This document shows, in pieces, positions 14,587 to 22,750 of a stretch of 22,929 nucleotides of DNA. Source of the DNA: an uncultured Clostridia bacterium (lineage in GTDB: Bacteria; Bacillota; Clostridia; Christensenellales; Aristaeellaceae); NCBI GenBank assembly GCA_937934775.1, contig CALGYL010000344.1, forward strand, positions 1-22,929, given 5' to 3'. Both the position numbers and the translations under genes were made by a program. The notes beneath the pieces were generated by a model. It worked only from the letters and a program-made list of their open reading frames with translations. It made no database searches and was not told the DNA's origin. Position 1 is the stretch's first letter. The number at the start of each line of letters is the position of its first letter.

Positions 14587-14747
14587 ATACTAAAGGAAAA
14601 CATTAATCACTCCAAAGTGCTAAGGGGTTTTCGATGCAGAACAAGGAGCCGAAGCGAGGCGTAGCAGCGCTACGCCAAAGTGGAGAGCGACACAGTTCTG
14701 CGCGAAAAGAGCCAGCGCAACGAGTGATTAATGTTTGGAGTTAGTAT
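14587..14747 (+). repeat. 161-base foldback element, copy 2
   Basis: Second copy of the element at 12186-12373, also ending ATACT...AGTAT. Nested stems are CATTAATCACTC/GAGTGATTAATG, GTGC/GCGC (with a T-G wobble), TTTTCG/CGAAAA and GCAGAAC/GTTCTGC. The apex is a single perfect hairpin, GGCGTAGC-AGC-GCTACGCC. Compared with copy 1, the outer stem has changed on both arms so that pairing is kept (G-C to T-A). The element ends 7 bases before the MarR stop codon, in the 3' region of that gene. Confidence 0.87.
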
Positions 14748-14754
14748 TAAGGGT

Positions 14755-15606
14755 TTATTCGCGGTTCGGACCGCCGTGGTGTTCGCCGCCGTTTTGTTTC
14801 GCGCCGCGGCGCTCGCCGTGCTGCCCAAAGGGGCGCTCCTCGCGGTGGCGGCGGCCGTGGAATTCAGCCCTGTCGCCGAACGGATGGCCTTCGCCGCGGC
14901 ATTCCGCTTCCCCGTGGTGTTCCCGGCGGTGTTCGCCTTGGCCGCAGCCGTTCTCCCGGCCCTCGCCATGGCGGTCGCAACCGCAGCCTTCGCCGTGGCG
15001 GCGGCCCCGGCCCCAGGGCCCGAAGGGGCCTTCCGGTCCGAAGGAGCCTTCCGGCCCGAAGCCGTCATCAGGGACGAAGGGGCCGTGGAAGCCAAAGGGC
15101 GGCTCGAAGCCGCGCGGGTGCATCGGGCCAAAGGGGCGGCGGAAATCCTCCCGTGGCCCGTCCGTCCGGTCGTCCAGCGCCTCAATCAACTTGTCCAGCA
15201 TCCGCCCGAGCTGCGACTGCTCTTCCTCCGTCAGGCAGTCAAACACCTTCTCGGCGTCGGGCGCCGCGTCGCTCGCGTCATCCGACGCCTCGCGGCCCTT
15301 GTCGGTCAATGTGATGACGACTGCGCGCTTGTCGTCCTCAGATTGCGCCCGCGCAATCTGGCCGTTTTTCTCCAGCTTGGCCAGGAGTTCGCTGAGCGAC
15401 TGCTGGCGCATGTCCAGCAGGAACGAAAGCTGTTTCTGACTGATGGTGGGTTGCATCTTCAGGATGGACAGGATACGCCCCTGCCCGCGCAGCGGGCTTC
15501 CAGAAGGTCCGAAGGCGCGTAAATTTGCGATTTGCTGCCGGTGCAGCAGCATTTGCAGGCGGAAAAACTTCTCAGCCAGGCGCTCGGTTTTGTCGAATTC
15601 TTTCAT
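14755..15606 (-). CDS. MarR-family regulator with a long Gly/His/Cys-rich tail
   Basis: A 283-residue protein. Residues about 10-147 are a normal MarR winged-helix domain: GQGRILSILKMQPTISQKQL, the recognition region LDMRQQSLSELLAKLEKNG and the wing DDKRAVVITLTDKG. Ordinary MarR proteins end near residue 150, but this one continues for about 135 residues. First comes a Gly/Phe/Pro part with near repeats (GFGPEGSFGPEGPFGPWG, 182-199), then an Arg/Glu/His part with CGC and HRREHHGEAEC-type motifs that could bind metal. ATG 15606 follows GGGGGAG by 4 bases; upstream starts lack a site. It is almost certainly autoregulated through the 34-base palindrome over its -10 box. The ligand is unknown. 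Confidence 0.9.
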   Translation of the reverse strand: MKEFDKTERLAEKFFRLQMLLHRQQIANLRAFGPSGSPLRGQGRILSILKMQPTISQKQLSFLLDMRQQSLSELLAKLEKNGQIARAQSEDDKRAVVITLTDKGREASDDASDAAPDAEKVFDCLTEEEQSQLGRMLDKLIEALDDRTDGPREDFRRPFGPMHPRGFEPPFGFHGPFVPDDGFGPEGSFGPEGPFGPWGRGRRHGEGCGCDRHGEGRENGCGQGEHRREHHGEAECRGEGHPFGDRAEFHGRRHREERPFGQHGERRGAKQNGGEHHGGPNRE

Positions 15607-15641
15607 GGGTCTCCCCCTCCGGCGCATTGCGCCAAAATAAT

Positions 15642-15675
15642 CAGGTACCTGTAATAATTATTATACAGGCACCTG
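15642..15675 (-). promoter_or_regulatory. MarR operator (34-base near-perfect palindrome)
   Basis: Two 12-base arms, CAGGTACCTGTA and TACAGGCACCTG, face each other across a 10-base AT-rich centre with one mismatch. Each arm is itself nearly palindromic (CAGGTACCTG). The operator overlaps the -10 box of the MarR promoter, so binding would shut off the gene. Confidence 0.82.
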
Positions 15676-15689
15676 TTTTGTTTTGTCAA
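15660..15689 (-). promoter_or_regulatory. Promoter of the MarR gene
   Basis: On the minus strand TTGACA (15684-15689), an 18-base spacer and TATAAT (15660-15665), both consensus hexamers. The -10 box lies inside the palindromic operator. Confidence 0.85.
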
Positions 15690-15742
15690 GTGCTTTTGGC
15701 CCATACGGCACATTTTTCTACAAATTCCGCAAAGCCCCGCAG

Positions 15743-15771
15743 TTGACATGGATGGGATTTGCCTTTATTAT
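15743..15771 (+). promoter_or_regulatory. Promoter of the first cyclic-di-GMP gene
   Basis: TTGACA (15743-15748), a 17-base spacer and TATTAT (15766-15771). The start would be near 15778, leaving a leader of about 124 bases before the ATG at 15902. The leader can fold locally (for example CCTGG...CCAGG at 15791-15816), but I recognise no riboswitch class in it. Confidence 0.75.
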
Positions 15772-15901
15772 GATAATTGGGAGAAGAGCACCTGGATTCT
15801 ACTGAGATCCTTCCAGGCATGGGTTTTGGCGCCGGATGGCGTGCCGGCATACGTTGGGGCCGGGATCAACGCCCTGCCTGATTGACAAGCGGGGGTAACG
15901 A

Positions 15902-18421
15902 ATGAGTCAGGCGCGAGCAATGGCTCCGTCAAAATCCGAACAACCTGTGCGGCCGATACGCCGTCTGCCAATTCTGTTGGTTTTCTTCGTGTTGGTCGCC
16001 TTTCTGGGCGCGCTGTACCTGCATTACGCTTACGCGAGATACCAGGGGTTCGCGGTCGACGAGGCCGCGAGCCTGGTGGAATCGGCAGAACTCTTAATGG
16101 ACCAGCAGATCAAGGGGCTGATCCGGCAGGAGTCGATCAATTCGCTGTCGCCCGGCTACACATCGCTCAAGCGTACGCTGATGCTGTTCCGGAGCAAAAA
16201 CACCCAGCTTCGCTTCGCCTATCTGATCTATGAAGAAAATGGAAAATTCTATTTCCTGATGGACTCCGAGCCGGGGTCCTCCAAGGATTATTCGCCTTAT
16301 GGCCAGGAATACAGCGGCGCGATGGAGAGCATTCTGAAAGTCTTCACCACCCGTATGACCACCGTGAGCGGCTTCGAGACCGACCGGTGGGGTATCTGGG
16401 TCAGCGCGCTGACGCCTGTTCTGGATTCAGACGGGAAAATACTGGCGGCGATGGGCACCGACTATTCCGCGGACGCGTGGCAGGCGAATATCTATCACCG
16501 GATGATGCCGGAAGTCATCATCGTCTGCATCGGGGTGGCGTTGCTCGTGGCGCTGTGCTGGGTGATTCTGGAGCGGTTGCTGATGGCCCGGATGAGCCGG
16601 CGGCTGGCCGCGGACGAGGAACTGTTCCGGGCGGTGGTGGATCAGGCTCCCGTCGGCATCGTCGTCAGCGCGCCGGGTGATCTTCCCTTCTCCGGTTCGT
16701 TCAGCTGGAACAGCACCAACCGGATGTTCCAGCAGATTACCGGCCGGTCCGCCTCCGAACTCAAGAACCTGAGATGGGCGGACATCACCCACCCTGAGGA
16801 CCGCGCCGCCACCGAAACGTGTCACACGCGGCTGCAGCAGGGCGAAATCGACGGCTTCGGGATGGAGAAGCGCTACCTTCGCCCCGACGGCTCGGTGGTG
16901 TGGATCAACGGTAGGGTCGTCCGGATGCAAAGCGGCGAAACGAAGCAGTATTCGCTGACCCTGATTGAGGACATCACCGCCCGCAAGCTGGCGGAGGACG
17001 CGCTCCGGGAGAGCGAAAGATCCAAGACGGTGCTCCTGTCCCACCTGCCGGGCCTGGCCTACCGCTGCCGCCCCGACCGGGCGTGGACGATGGAATATGT
17101 ATCCGAGGGCTGCGAGGCGCTGACCGGCTACGAGCCGGTATGCCTTCTGTACAGCCGCGAGCTCAGCTACAACGACCTGATCGCCCCCGAATACCGGGAG
17201 ATGATCTGGGACGAGTGGCAGCGCGCGCTCTCGCTCCGCGCCAATTTCCGACATGAATATGAGATCATCCCCCGGTCCGGCGGGCGCAAATGGGTGCTGG
17301 AGCTGGGCCAAGGTATTTATGACGCGGAAGGCGTCCAGGCGCTGGAGGGCATCGTCATCGACATCACCGCCCAGAAGAGCAACGAGACGCGCCTGATGTA
17401 CATCAGTGAGCACGACCAGATGACCGGCCTGAACAACCGGCGGTATTACGAGCGCGTCAGCCAGCAGCTGGACGGCGCCGAATACCTGCCGGTGTCGGTG
17501 GCCGTGTGCGATATCGACGGCCTGCACCTGGTGAACGACCTGTTCGGTCTGCAGGAGGGCGACCGGCTGATCATCGAAACCGCCCGGCTGATCCAGCGCT
17601 GCGCCCGCGAAAATGACGTCGCGATCCGCTCCGGCGGCGACGAATTTACGCTGATCATGCCCAACACCTCCAGCGCCGAGGCCGAGCGGATGATGCGCCG
17701 CATCAAGGAAGCCGTGCGCGTCCTCAACCAGGATATAGGCCCGGACCAGCATGAACTCAGCCTGTCGGTGGGCTGCGGCACCCGCGTCAGCCTGACCACC
17801 AGCTTCCGGCAGACCGTCAAGTCCGCGCAGGAGAACATGCACTATCACAAGCTTCTGGAGAGCCGCAGCCCCCACAGTTCCGCCATCACGTCTGTCATGG
17901 CCACCATGCTGGCCCGGAGCCGCGAAACCGAAGCCCACGGCGAGCGGCTGCTCAGCCTCTCCCGGGAGATGGGCGACCAGATGGGCCTGGAGCAGAAGGC
18001 GATGGACGAGCTGGCGCTGTACGCGCTGCTCCACGACATCGGCAAGGTGGGCGTGGACGACCGCATCCTGAACAAGCCCGATAAGCTGGACGACGAAGAG
18101 TGGCAGCAGATGCAGAAGCACTCGGAAATCGGCTACCGCATCGCCGCGTCGGCGATGGAACTGTCCCACGTGGCGGACTACATCCTGTCTCACCACGAAC
18201 GCTGGGACGGCAAAGGCTACCCCAGAGGGCTGGCCGGCGAGCAGATCCCGCTTTTGTCCCGGCTTCTCGCCATCGTGGACGCCTACGACGCCATGACCGA
18301 GGACCGGGTGTACCGCCGCGCCATGACCAGCGAGGAGGCGCTCCGGGAGATCGAGCGCAACGCGGGCACGCAGTTTGATCCGCAACTGGCCGACCGGTTC
18401 GTCCGGCTTCTCCGCCGCTGA
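15902..18421 (+). CDS. Membrane PAS-PAS-GGDEF-HD-GYP cyclic-di-GMP enzyme
   Basis: An 839-residue signalling protein that may both make and degrade cyclic di-GMP. Order: membrane helix about 22-44; extracytoplasmic sensor about 45-200 (Cache-like in position and length); second helix about 203-226; PAS domains about 240-365 and 375-492; GGDEF about 500-650; HD-GYP about 665-839. The synthase site SGGDEF (577-582) is intact, with Asp537/Asp539 (CDIDG) and inhibitory I-site REND (569-572). The usual GH of the GHxxGD segment is GL (FGLQEGD). The phosphodiesterase motifs HDIGK (711-715) and HHERWDGKGYP (764-774) are complete. ATG 15902 is preceded by GGGGG 6 bases upstream. A related protein follows. 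Confidence 0.94.
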   Translation: MSQARAMAPSKSEQPVRPIRRLPILLVFFVLVAFLGALYLHYAYARYQGFAVDEAASLVESAELLMDQQIKGLIRQESINSLSPGYTSLKRTLMLFRSKNTQLRFAYLIYEENGKFYFLMDSEPGSSKDYSPYGQEYSGAMESILKVFTTRMTTVSGFETDRWGIWVSALTPVLDSDGKILAAMGTDYSADAWQANIYHRMMPEVIIVCIGVALLVALCWVILERLLMARMSRRLAADEELFRAVVDQAPVGIVVSAPGDLPFSGSFSWNSTNRMFQQITGRSASELKNLRWADITHPEDRAATETCHTRLQQGEIDGFGMEKRYLRPDGSVVWINGRVVRMQSGETKQYSLTLIEDITARKLAEDALRESERSKTVLLSHLPGLAYRCRPDRAWTMEYVSEGCEALTGYEPVCLLYSRELSYNDLIAPEYREMIWDEWQRALSLRANFRHEYEIIPRSGGRKWVLELGQGIYDAEGVQALEGIVIDITAQKSNETRLMYISEHDQMTGLNNRRYYERVSQQLDGAEYLPVSVAVCDIDGLHLVNDLFGLQEGDRLIIETARLIQRCARENDVAIRSGGDEFTLIMPNTSSAEAERMMRRIKEAVRVLNQDIGPDQHELSLSVGCGTRVSLTTSFRQTVKSAQENMHYHKLLESRSPHSSAITSVMATMLARSRETEAHGERLLSLSREMGDQMGLEQKAMDELALYALLHDIGKVGVDDRILNKPDKLDDEEWQQMQKHSEIGYRIAASAMELSHVADYILSHHERWDGKGYPRGLAGEQIPLLSRLLAIVDAYDAMTEDRVYRRAMTSEEALREIERNAGTQFDPQLADRFVRLLRR

Positions 18422-18440
18422 CGCGATGCTCCCCCTGGCC

Positions 18441-18488
18441 CAGCGCGTCCGCCCGGATTTCCCTCGGCAGGGGCGTCAGGCCCGCGCC
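18441..18488. repeat. Degenerate H3-like module between the two cyclic-di-GMP genes
   Basis: CAGCG, CCGCCCGGA and TCAGGCCCGCG occur in the same order as in the H3 modules at 2726 and 22712, but the inner stem is replaced by CCCT-CGGC-AGGG. It lies 20 bases after the stop codon of the first gene. The rest of 18489-18697 shows no gene and no clear promoter. Confidence 0.45.
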
Positions 18489-18697
18489 AGGCATTCCCCA
18501 AACACATCTTCCTCCTTGTCTACCATCCGATCCGTCCAAGATGTCTATAAAAGCCATCCCGCCCGACCGTCTCCCGTTTTCCATACCCGAGAAGGTCCGG
18601 CGGCCCGTCATCCTCCGCAGCGTGCGGGCGGGCCGTCCGCCGACAGGCACCCGATTTGCGCTTTCAACCGGCTGAACCGGAAAGCGAGGCGAATCGC

Positions 18698-20467
18698 TTG
18701 GCAAAAAAGCACGAGACCCAACATGGAAAAAACAGAATATCCGCATGGCTGAAGAGCGCGGAAGGCCGGTCGGCCCGCATCGCGCTGATTTACATGCTGG
18801 CGGGCAGCGCGTGGATCGTGCTGTCGGATCTGTTCGCCTGGGAGGTCACCACCGATCAGCACAATGTTTTCCAGTTGAGCATGGTGAAGGGCCTTCTGTA
18901 CGTGGCCGCGACGGCGCTGCTCACCTACGCGCTGGTGCACGCGACGCTGAAACGGGTCATGGAGTCCCAGGAGACCATCCTGACGATGAACCGGGCGCTG
19001 ACCGAGTCCACCGAAATGTACAAGGGCCTGTCCGAAGCCTACGGCGACCGACAGGCGCTTTTGGAATCCCTGATCAACTCCATCCCGGACCAGATCTACT
19101 ATAAAGACGATGCCCTGCGCTACATGGGCTGCAACAAGGCGTTCTGCGCCTTCGCCGGAAAGGACGAGGAGTCGATCCGGGGCCTTACGGACCAGGAATT
19201 CCTGATAGGCGACCTGGTCGGCATGTACCGGCGGGGCGATGGGGAATGCCTCTCGGAGGGCGCGATGATGCGGTATGAGGCGGTCGTCGTCCGGGACGGC
19301 GAGACGTTCTACTTCGATACGATCAAGACGCCCTGCCATGGCGCGGACGGCGGCATCATCGGCCTGATCGGCGTCAGCCGCGATGTGACCGCCCGCAGGC
19401 TTCGCGAGGAGCGCATCCTCTACCTGAGCACCCACGATCCGTTCACGGGGCTGCACAACCGCACCTTCCTGACCGAGGCGATGAAGCGGCTGGACCAGGC
19501 CGAATTCCTGCCGCTGACGGTGATGATGGGCGACATCAACGGGCTGAGGCTGATCAACGATTCGCTGGGCCACGTCCGGGGCGACCGGGTGATTCTGGCG
19601 GCTGCGAACATCCTGCGCGAGAGCCTCCGGGCGGGCGACGTTCTGGCCCGGACCGGCGGCGACGAGTTTACCGCGCTCTTGCCGGGGACCGACTCCGGCG
19701 CCGCCCGGCAGATCGCGGAGTCCATCCGCGCCGCCTGCCGCGAGCACGCCTCCAGCGAGGATGAGCTGCGCTTTGTTTCGATGTCGCTGGGCTGGGCCAC
19801 CAAGCGCGATCCGGAGGAGCCAATGGAGGCCGTCCGCAAGTCCGCGGAGGACGCCATGTACCGCCGCAAGATCTTCGAGCAGCGCAGCCTGCACAGTTCG
19901 ATTTTGACCTCGATTAAAAAGACCATGCTGGAGAAGAGCGACGAGACCGAGGCCCACGCGGAGCGGCTGGCGGAGCTTTCTACGCGGCTGGGGCGCGAAC
20001 TGGGCATTCCGGAGGAGGATCTGGTGGCGCTGGAGCTGTTGTCCACGCTGCACGACATCGGCAAGATCAGCGTCGACAAGAACATCCTGACCAAGGCGGA
20101 AAAGCTGACCGAGTCCGACTGGGAGGAGATCAAAAAGCATCCGCAGGTGGGCTACCGGATCGCGCAGGCCTCGCCGGAGCTGATGCATATATCGGAATAC
20201 ATCCTCTCCCACCACGAGCAATGGGATGGCAAGGGCTATCCCAGGGGGCTGGCCGGCGCGGCCATCCCGCTATTGGCCCGGGTGCTCTCGGTGGTGGACG
20301 CGTTTGACGCGATGACGCAGGACCGCGCCTACCGCAAGGCTATGCCGGTGGAGGCGGCGCTGCGCGAGATTGAAAAAAGCGCCGGAACGCAGTTCGATCC
20401 GGCGGTTGCCCGGGCGTTTCTGCGCCTGATGGCGCGGGATGGGCGGGAAGACGCCATGAAAGCCTGA
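18698..20467 (+). CDS. Membrane PAS-GGDEF-HD-GYP cyclic-di-GMP enzyme
   Basis: A 589-residue relative of the preceding protein. Two N-terminal helices (about 27-46 and 62-84) with the SAWIVLSDLF and KGLLYVAATALLTYAL pattern anchor it; there is no large external sensor. A PAS domain spans about 115-235, GGDEF about 240-395 and HD-GYP about 410-580. TGGDEF (319-324), DINGLRLINDSLGHVRGD (279-296) and I-site RAGD (311-314) are intact, as are HDIGK (452-456) and HHEQWDGKGYP (505-515). No in-frame ATG exists before the first helix. I chose TTG 18698, with GCGAGG 8 bases upstream; an in-frame TTG at 18656 is the alternative. It is probably co-transcribed with the first gene or has a weak promoter in the 276-base gap. 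Confidence 0.9.
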   Translation: MAKKHETQHGKNRISAWLKSAEGRSARIALIYMLAGSAWIVLSDLFAWEVTTDQHNVFQLSMVKGLLYVAATALLTYALVHATLKRVMESQETILTMNRALTESTEMYKGLSEAYGDRQALLESLINSIPDQIYYKDDALRYMGCNKAFCAFAGKDEESIRGLTDQEFLIGDLVGMYRRGDGECLSEGAMMRYEAVVVRDGETFYFDTIKTPCHGADGGIIGLIGVSRDVTARRLREERILYLSTHDPFTGLHNRTFLTEAMKRLDQAEFLPLTVMMGDINGLRLINDSLGHVRGDRVILAAANILRESLRAGDVLARTGGDEFTALLPGTDSGAARQIAESIRAACREHASSEDELRFVSMSLGWATKRDPEEPMEAVRKSAEDAMYRRKIFEQRSLHSSILTSIKKTMLEKSDETEAHAERLAELSTRLGRELGIPEEDLVALELLSTLHDIGKISVDKNILTKAEKLTESDWEEIKKHPQVGYRIAQASPELMHISEYILSHHEQWDGKGYPRGLAGAAIPLLARVLSVVDAFDAMTQDRAYRKAMPVEAALREIEKSAGTQFDPAVARAFLRLMARDGREDAMKA

Positions 20468-20607
20468 TACGGTGACTTCAGGGGCGCATCGCCTGGGGAA
20501 TATCTGGCTTTTCATCCGAATTGCACACGATTTGGACACAACTTTGCGTTTCAAAACCGGTATAATTTCCCATGTCGGCGTCAGAACGCGCGAGAAGAGG
20601 ATTTCCC

Positions 20608-21601
20608 ATGGAGGAAATTGATTTTGCAGTCGCCTGAGTCGATGGAAGCGACCCGGAATGGCTGGCTGAAAAAGCGCGCTACGCGCCAAACGAGGACGGC
20701 GACGCGCAGGCGGTCTGCTTTCGCGACTGGGATACGCTTAAGTACCTGTTCCGGGCGATTGAGAGATTTACGCCCTGGGTCAACCGGGTGCATCTGGTCA
20801 CCTGGGGGCGCCTGCCCCGCTGGCTGAACGCCGAATGCCCGCAAACTGAACATTGTAAACCACCGGGACTTTATCCCGCCGGAATACCTGCCCACCTTCA
20901 GATTCCGCGTTATCGGGCTGAACCTGCACCGCATTCCAGGCATCGCCGAGCGGTTCGTCTACTTCAACGACGACATGTTCCCGCTGCAGTCCATGCCGCC
21001 CGAGCGGTTTTTCAAGCGCGGCCGGCCCGCGGACTATGCGGTGCTGTGCCCGTTTACGATGAAGCGGCGGGGTGATCCGTTCAGCGCCAACGTGGCCATC
21101 AATATGGCCCTGATCAACGCCAACTTCAAAAAGCGGCGGCTCATCCGCTATCATCCGTTCAAATACATCAACTTCCGCTATGGCCGGGCGCTGCGCTATA
21201 CGCTGGCCTCGCTCGTCCCTCCGGACATCCCGGGCTTCTGGCGCTCCCACTATCCCCAGCCGCTTCTGAAGAGCACCTATGAGGACGTGTGGGCGAAGGA
21301 ATTCCCAACACTGGATCATACCTGCCGCCGGAGACTGCGCACCCCAGGCGATGTCAACGACTGGCTGATGCGCTACTGGCAGTTGGCGGACGGCCGGTTT
21401 ACCCCCACCTCACCCAACAACCGGCACTACTTCACGTTGGGCGAGAACGTGAAGGGCTCGCTCAATGCCATTCGCACCCAAGCCTACGACATGGTCTGTC
21501 TCAACGACAACAAGGCCGTGTCGGACATCGCGGAACTGCAGAAAAAGGTCTCCGAAGCGTTTGAATCGATCCTGCCGAAGAAGAGCGGCTTCGAAAAATA
21601 A
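20608..21601 (+). pseudogene. Broken Stealth-family sugar-phosphotransferase gene
   Basis: Stealth proteins transfer hexose-1-phosphate in cell-surface polysaccharide synthesis. From ATG 20608 (GAAGAGG 7 bases upstream) the frame reads IDFAVA-stop-VDGSDPEW. This is the CR1 motif of Stealth proteins (normally with W before VDGSDPEW), with the Trp codon changed to TGA (20635-20637). The frame continues with CR2-like RDWDTLKYLFRAIERF and PWVNRVHLVTWGRLPRWLN. At 20842-20845 one extra base shifts it. The next frame continues exactly with LNIVNHRDFIPPEYLPTF and the acidic YFNDDMFPLQ, then to the stop at 21601. Repaired, it would be about 330 residues, the normal bacterial size. A TATAAT at 20561-20566 marks a possible -10 box without a good -35. 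Confidence 0.87.
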
Positions 21602-21725
21602 CCGCTTCGAAAAACAGCCTACGTTGCTCCGCCCCGCCTGAAACGCTAAAATTGAAGCGCAGGGCGCGGCGCATCCCTTCGATCACCGAAAAACAGCGGA
21701 CATGCCGCGCCCGGAGGGAGGCGGC

Positions 21726-22418
21726 ATGTCCGGTTTTTTCAGGCGGGCGGTTCTTCACAGGCAGATGTCGGAATCGCTGGCGGTGGGCATGCTGCTGGCC
21801 TTCTCCGGCGGGTTTATGGACGCCTATACCTACGTGTTCCGCGGCGGTGTGTTCGCAAACGCCCAGACCGGCAACATCATCCTGCTGGGCATCCACCTGA
21901 TGGAGGGCAGCTTTTCCGGCGCCGCGCGGTACCTGATCCCCATTTTTTCCTTCGCGCTGGGCGTGCTGGCGGCGCAGGGCATGCGCTTGGGCTTTCGCAA
22001 TCACCGCCACGTCCACTGGCGGCAAGCCTGCCTTTTGATCGAGATGGCGGTGATCGGGTCGGTTGGGTGCATGGGTCAGGACATGAACCTTGTGGCCAAC
22101 AGCCTGGTCTCGCTGGCCTGCGGCATCCAGGTGCAGAGCTTCCAGAAGGTGCGGGGCAGGGCCATCGCCACCACCATGTGCATCGGCAATCTGCGCACCG
22201 CCACCGAGCTTCTGATGGATGGCCTCAGCGGCCGGGACGGCGCTCGCCTGCGCGCCAGCGGCTTTTACTATGGCATGATCGCGATCTTCGCCGCAGGCGC
22301 GGTGGCCGGAAAATGGCTGGTGGGCCCGCTGGGCCGGCAGGCCGTCTGGGCCTGCGTCGCGTTGCTGTTGGCCGCGTTCCTCATCATGCTGATCGAAGAG
22401 CGGCAGGAGGAGCGCTGA
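21726..22418 (+). CDS. DUF1275 (YoaK-like) membrane protein
   Basis: A 230-residue integral membrane protein of the DUF1275 family, whose function is unknown; distant resemblance to transporters has been suggested for the family. Visible family features are LLAFSGGFMDAYTYVFRGG near residue 25, FANAQTGNIILLGI right after it, ACGIQVQSFQ near 130 and the GNLRTATE segment near 155. About six hydrophobic helices are seen. The ATG at 21726 follows GGAGGG; the earlier in-frame ATG at 21702 has no site. It stands alone after the Stealth pseudogene, 124 bases downstream. Confidence 0.9.
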   Translation: MSGFFRRAVLHRQMSESLAVGMLLAFSGGFMDAYTYVFRGGVFANAQTGNIILLGIHLMEGSFSGAARYLIPIFSFALGVLAAQGMRLGFRNHRHVHWRQACLLIEMAVIGSVGCMGQDMNLVANSLVSLACGIQVQSFQKVRGRAIATTMCIGNLRTATELLMDGLSGRDGARLRASGFYYGMIAIFAAGAVAGKWLVGPLGRQAVWACVALLLAAFLIMLIEERQEER

Positions 22419-22457
22419 TCCCCACCCAAAATCCGACGCACAAAATCCCACAGCCCT

Positions 22458-22478
22458 GACGGCGCGCCGTCTTTGATC
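22458..22478 (+). terminator. Weak terminator-like palindrome after the DUF1275 gene
   Basis: GACGGCGCGCCGTC is a perfect palindrome (5-base stem with a CGCG loop as a hairpin), followed by TTTGATCT. It begins 40 bases after the stop codon. The T-run is poor. Confidence 0.4.
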
Positions 22479-22550
22479 TGTTCCCCACTTCCTCAAACCG
22501 CTGCGCGCCTCTCCGTCAGCCGTTACTGGCGGGTTTATTCGCCGGACGGC

Positions 22551-22650
22551 ACAACCACGCCGCGCCTCTTCTAGATTTGTTTCCGGCAGCGCGTACGCCG
22601 GACGGCACAACCGCACCCCATCTCTTCTTGATTCGTTTCCGGCGGCGTGT
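22551..22650. repeat. Imperfect tandem duplication of about 45 bases
   Basis: Two diverged units each begin CGCCGGACGGCACAACC and run to TTTCCGGC (starts at 22551 and 22596). Each ends in an H1-type hairpin; the first is degenerate (22582-22602, TCCGGC/GCCGGA). The second overlaps the well-formed H1 at 22634-22662. Confidence 0.65.
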
Positions 22651-22750
22651 ACGCCGGAAACGCGTTTGGCCCGCCAGTTCGAAAACTGGCGGGCCAAACA
22701 TTTCCTTTCGTCAGCGGGCCGCCCGGAAATCCCGGAGGATTTCAGGCCCG
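22634..22750. repeat. H1-H2-H3 hairpin cluster at the right end
   Basis: H1 at 22634-22662 is an 11-base stem CGTTTCCGGCG/CGCCGGAAACG over GCGTGTA. H2 at 22664-22699 is a perfect 16-base stem GTTTGGCCCGCCAGTT with a CGAA loop. H3 at 22715-22750 has outer CGGGCC/GGCCCG, inner GAAATCC/GGATTTC with loop CGGA, and the bulge GCCCG. The order and orientation match the cluster at 2650-2766. Confidence 0.88.

Noticed and set aside
14731..15522. 263-codon plus-strand Ala-rich frame opposite the MarR gene
   Set aside because: It is a shadow of the Gly/His-rich tail and MarR domain, which are on the minus strand with promoter, operator and ribosome binding site.
15778..15901. Possible cyclic-di-GMP riboswitch in the leader of the first GGDEF gene
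   Set aside because: The conserved core of the GEMM-I class is absent and I could not fit the type II class; only generic hairpins are seen.
16427..18385. 652-codon minus-strand frame opposite the first cyclic-di-GMP gene, and a similar one at 18608-20221
   Set aside because: Both lie opposite genes with complete catalytic motifs and have compositions typical of shadows (rich in His, Gln, Val, Gly).
20635..20637. TGA read as Trp (alternative code) or as selenocysteine in the Stealth gene
   Set aside because: TGA is used as a normal stop by several intact genes here (for example the sugar-binding protein and the ZnuC gene), the position is Trp in the family, and a frameshift further on shows that the gene is broken anyway.
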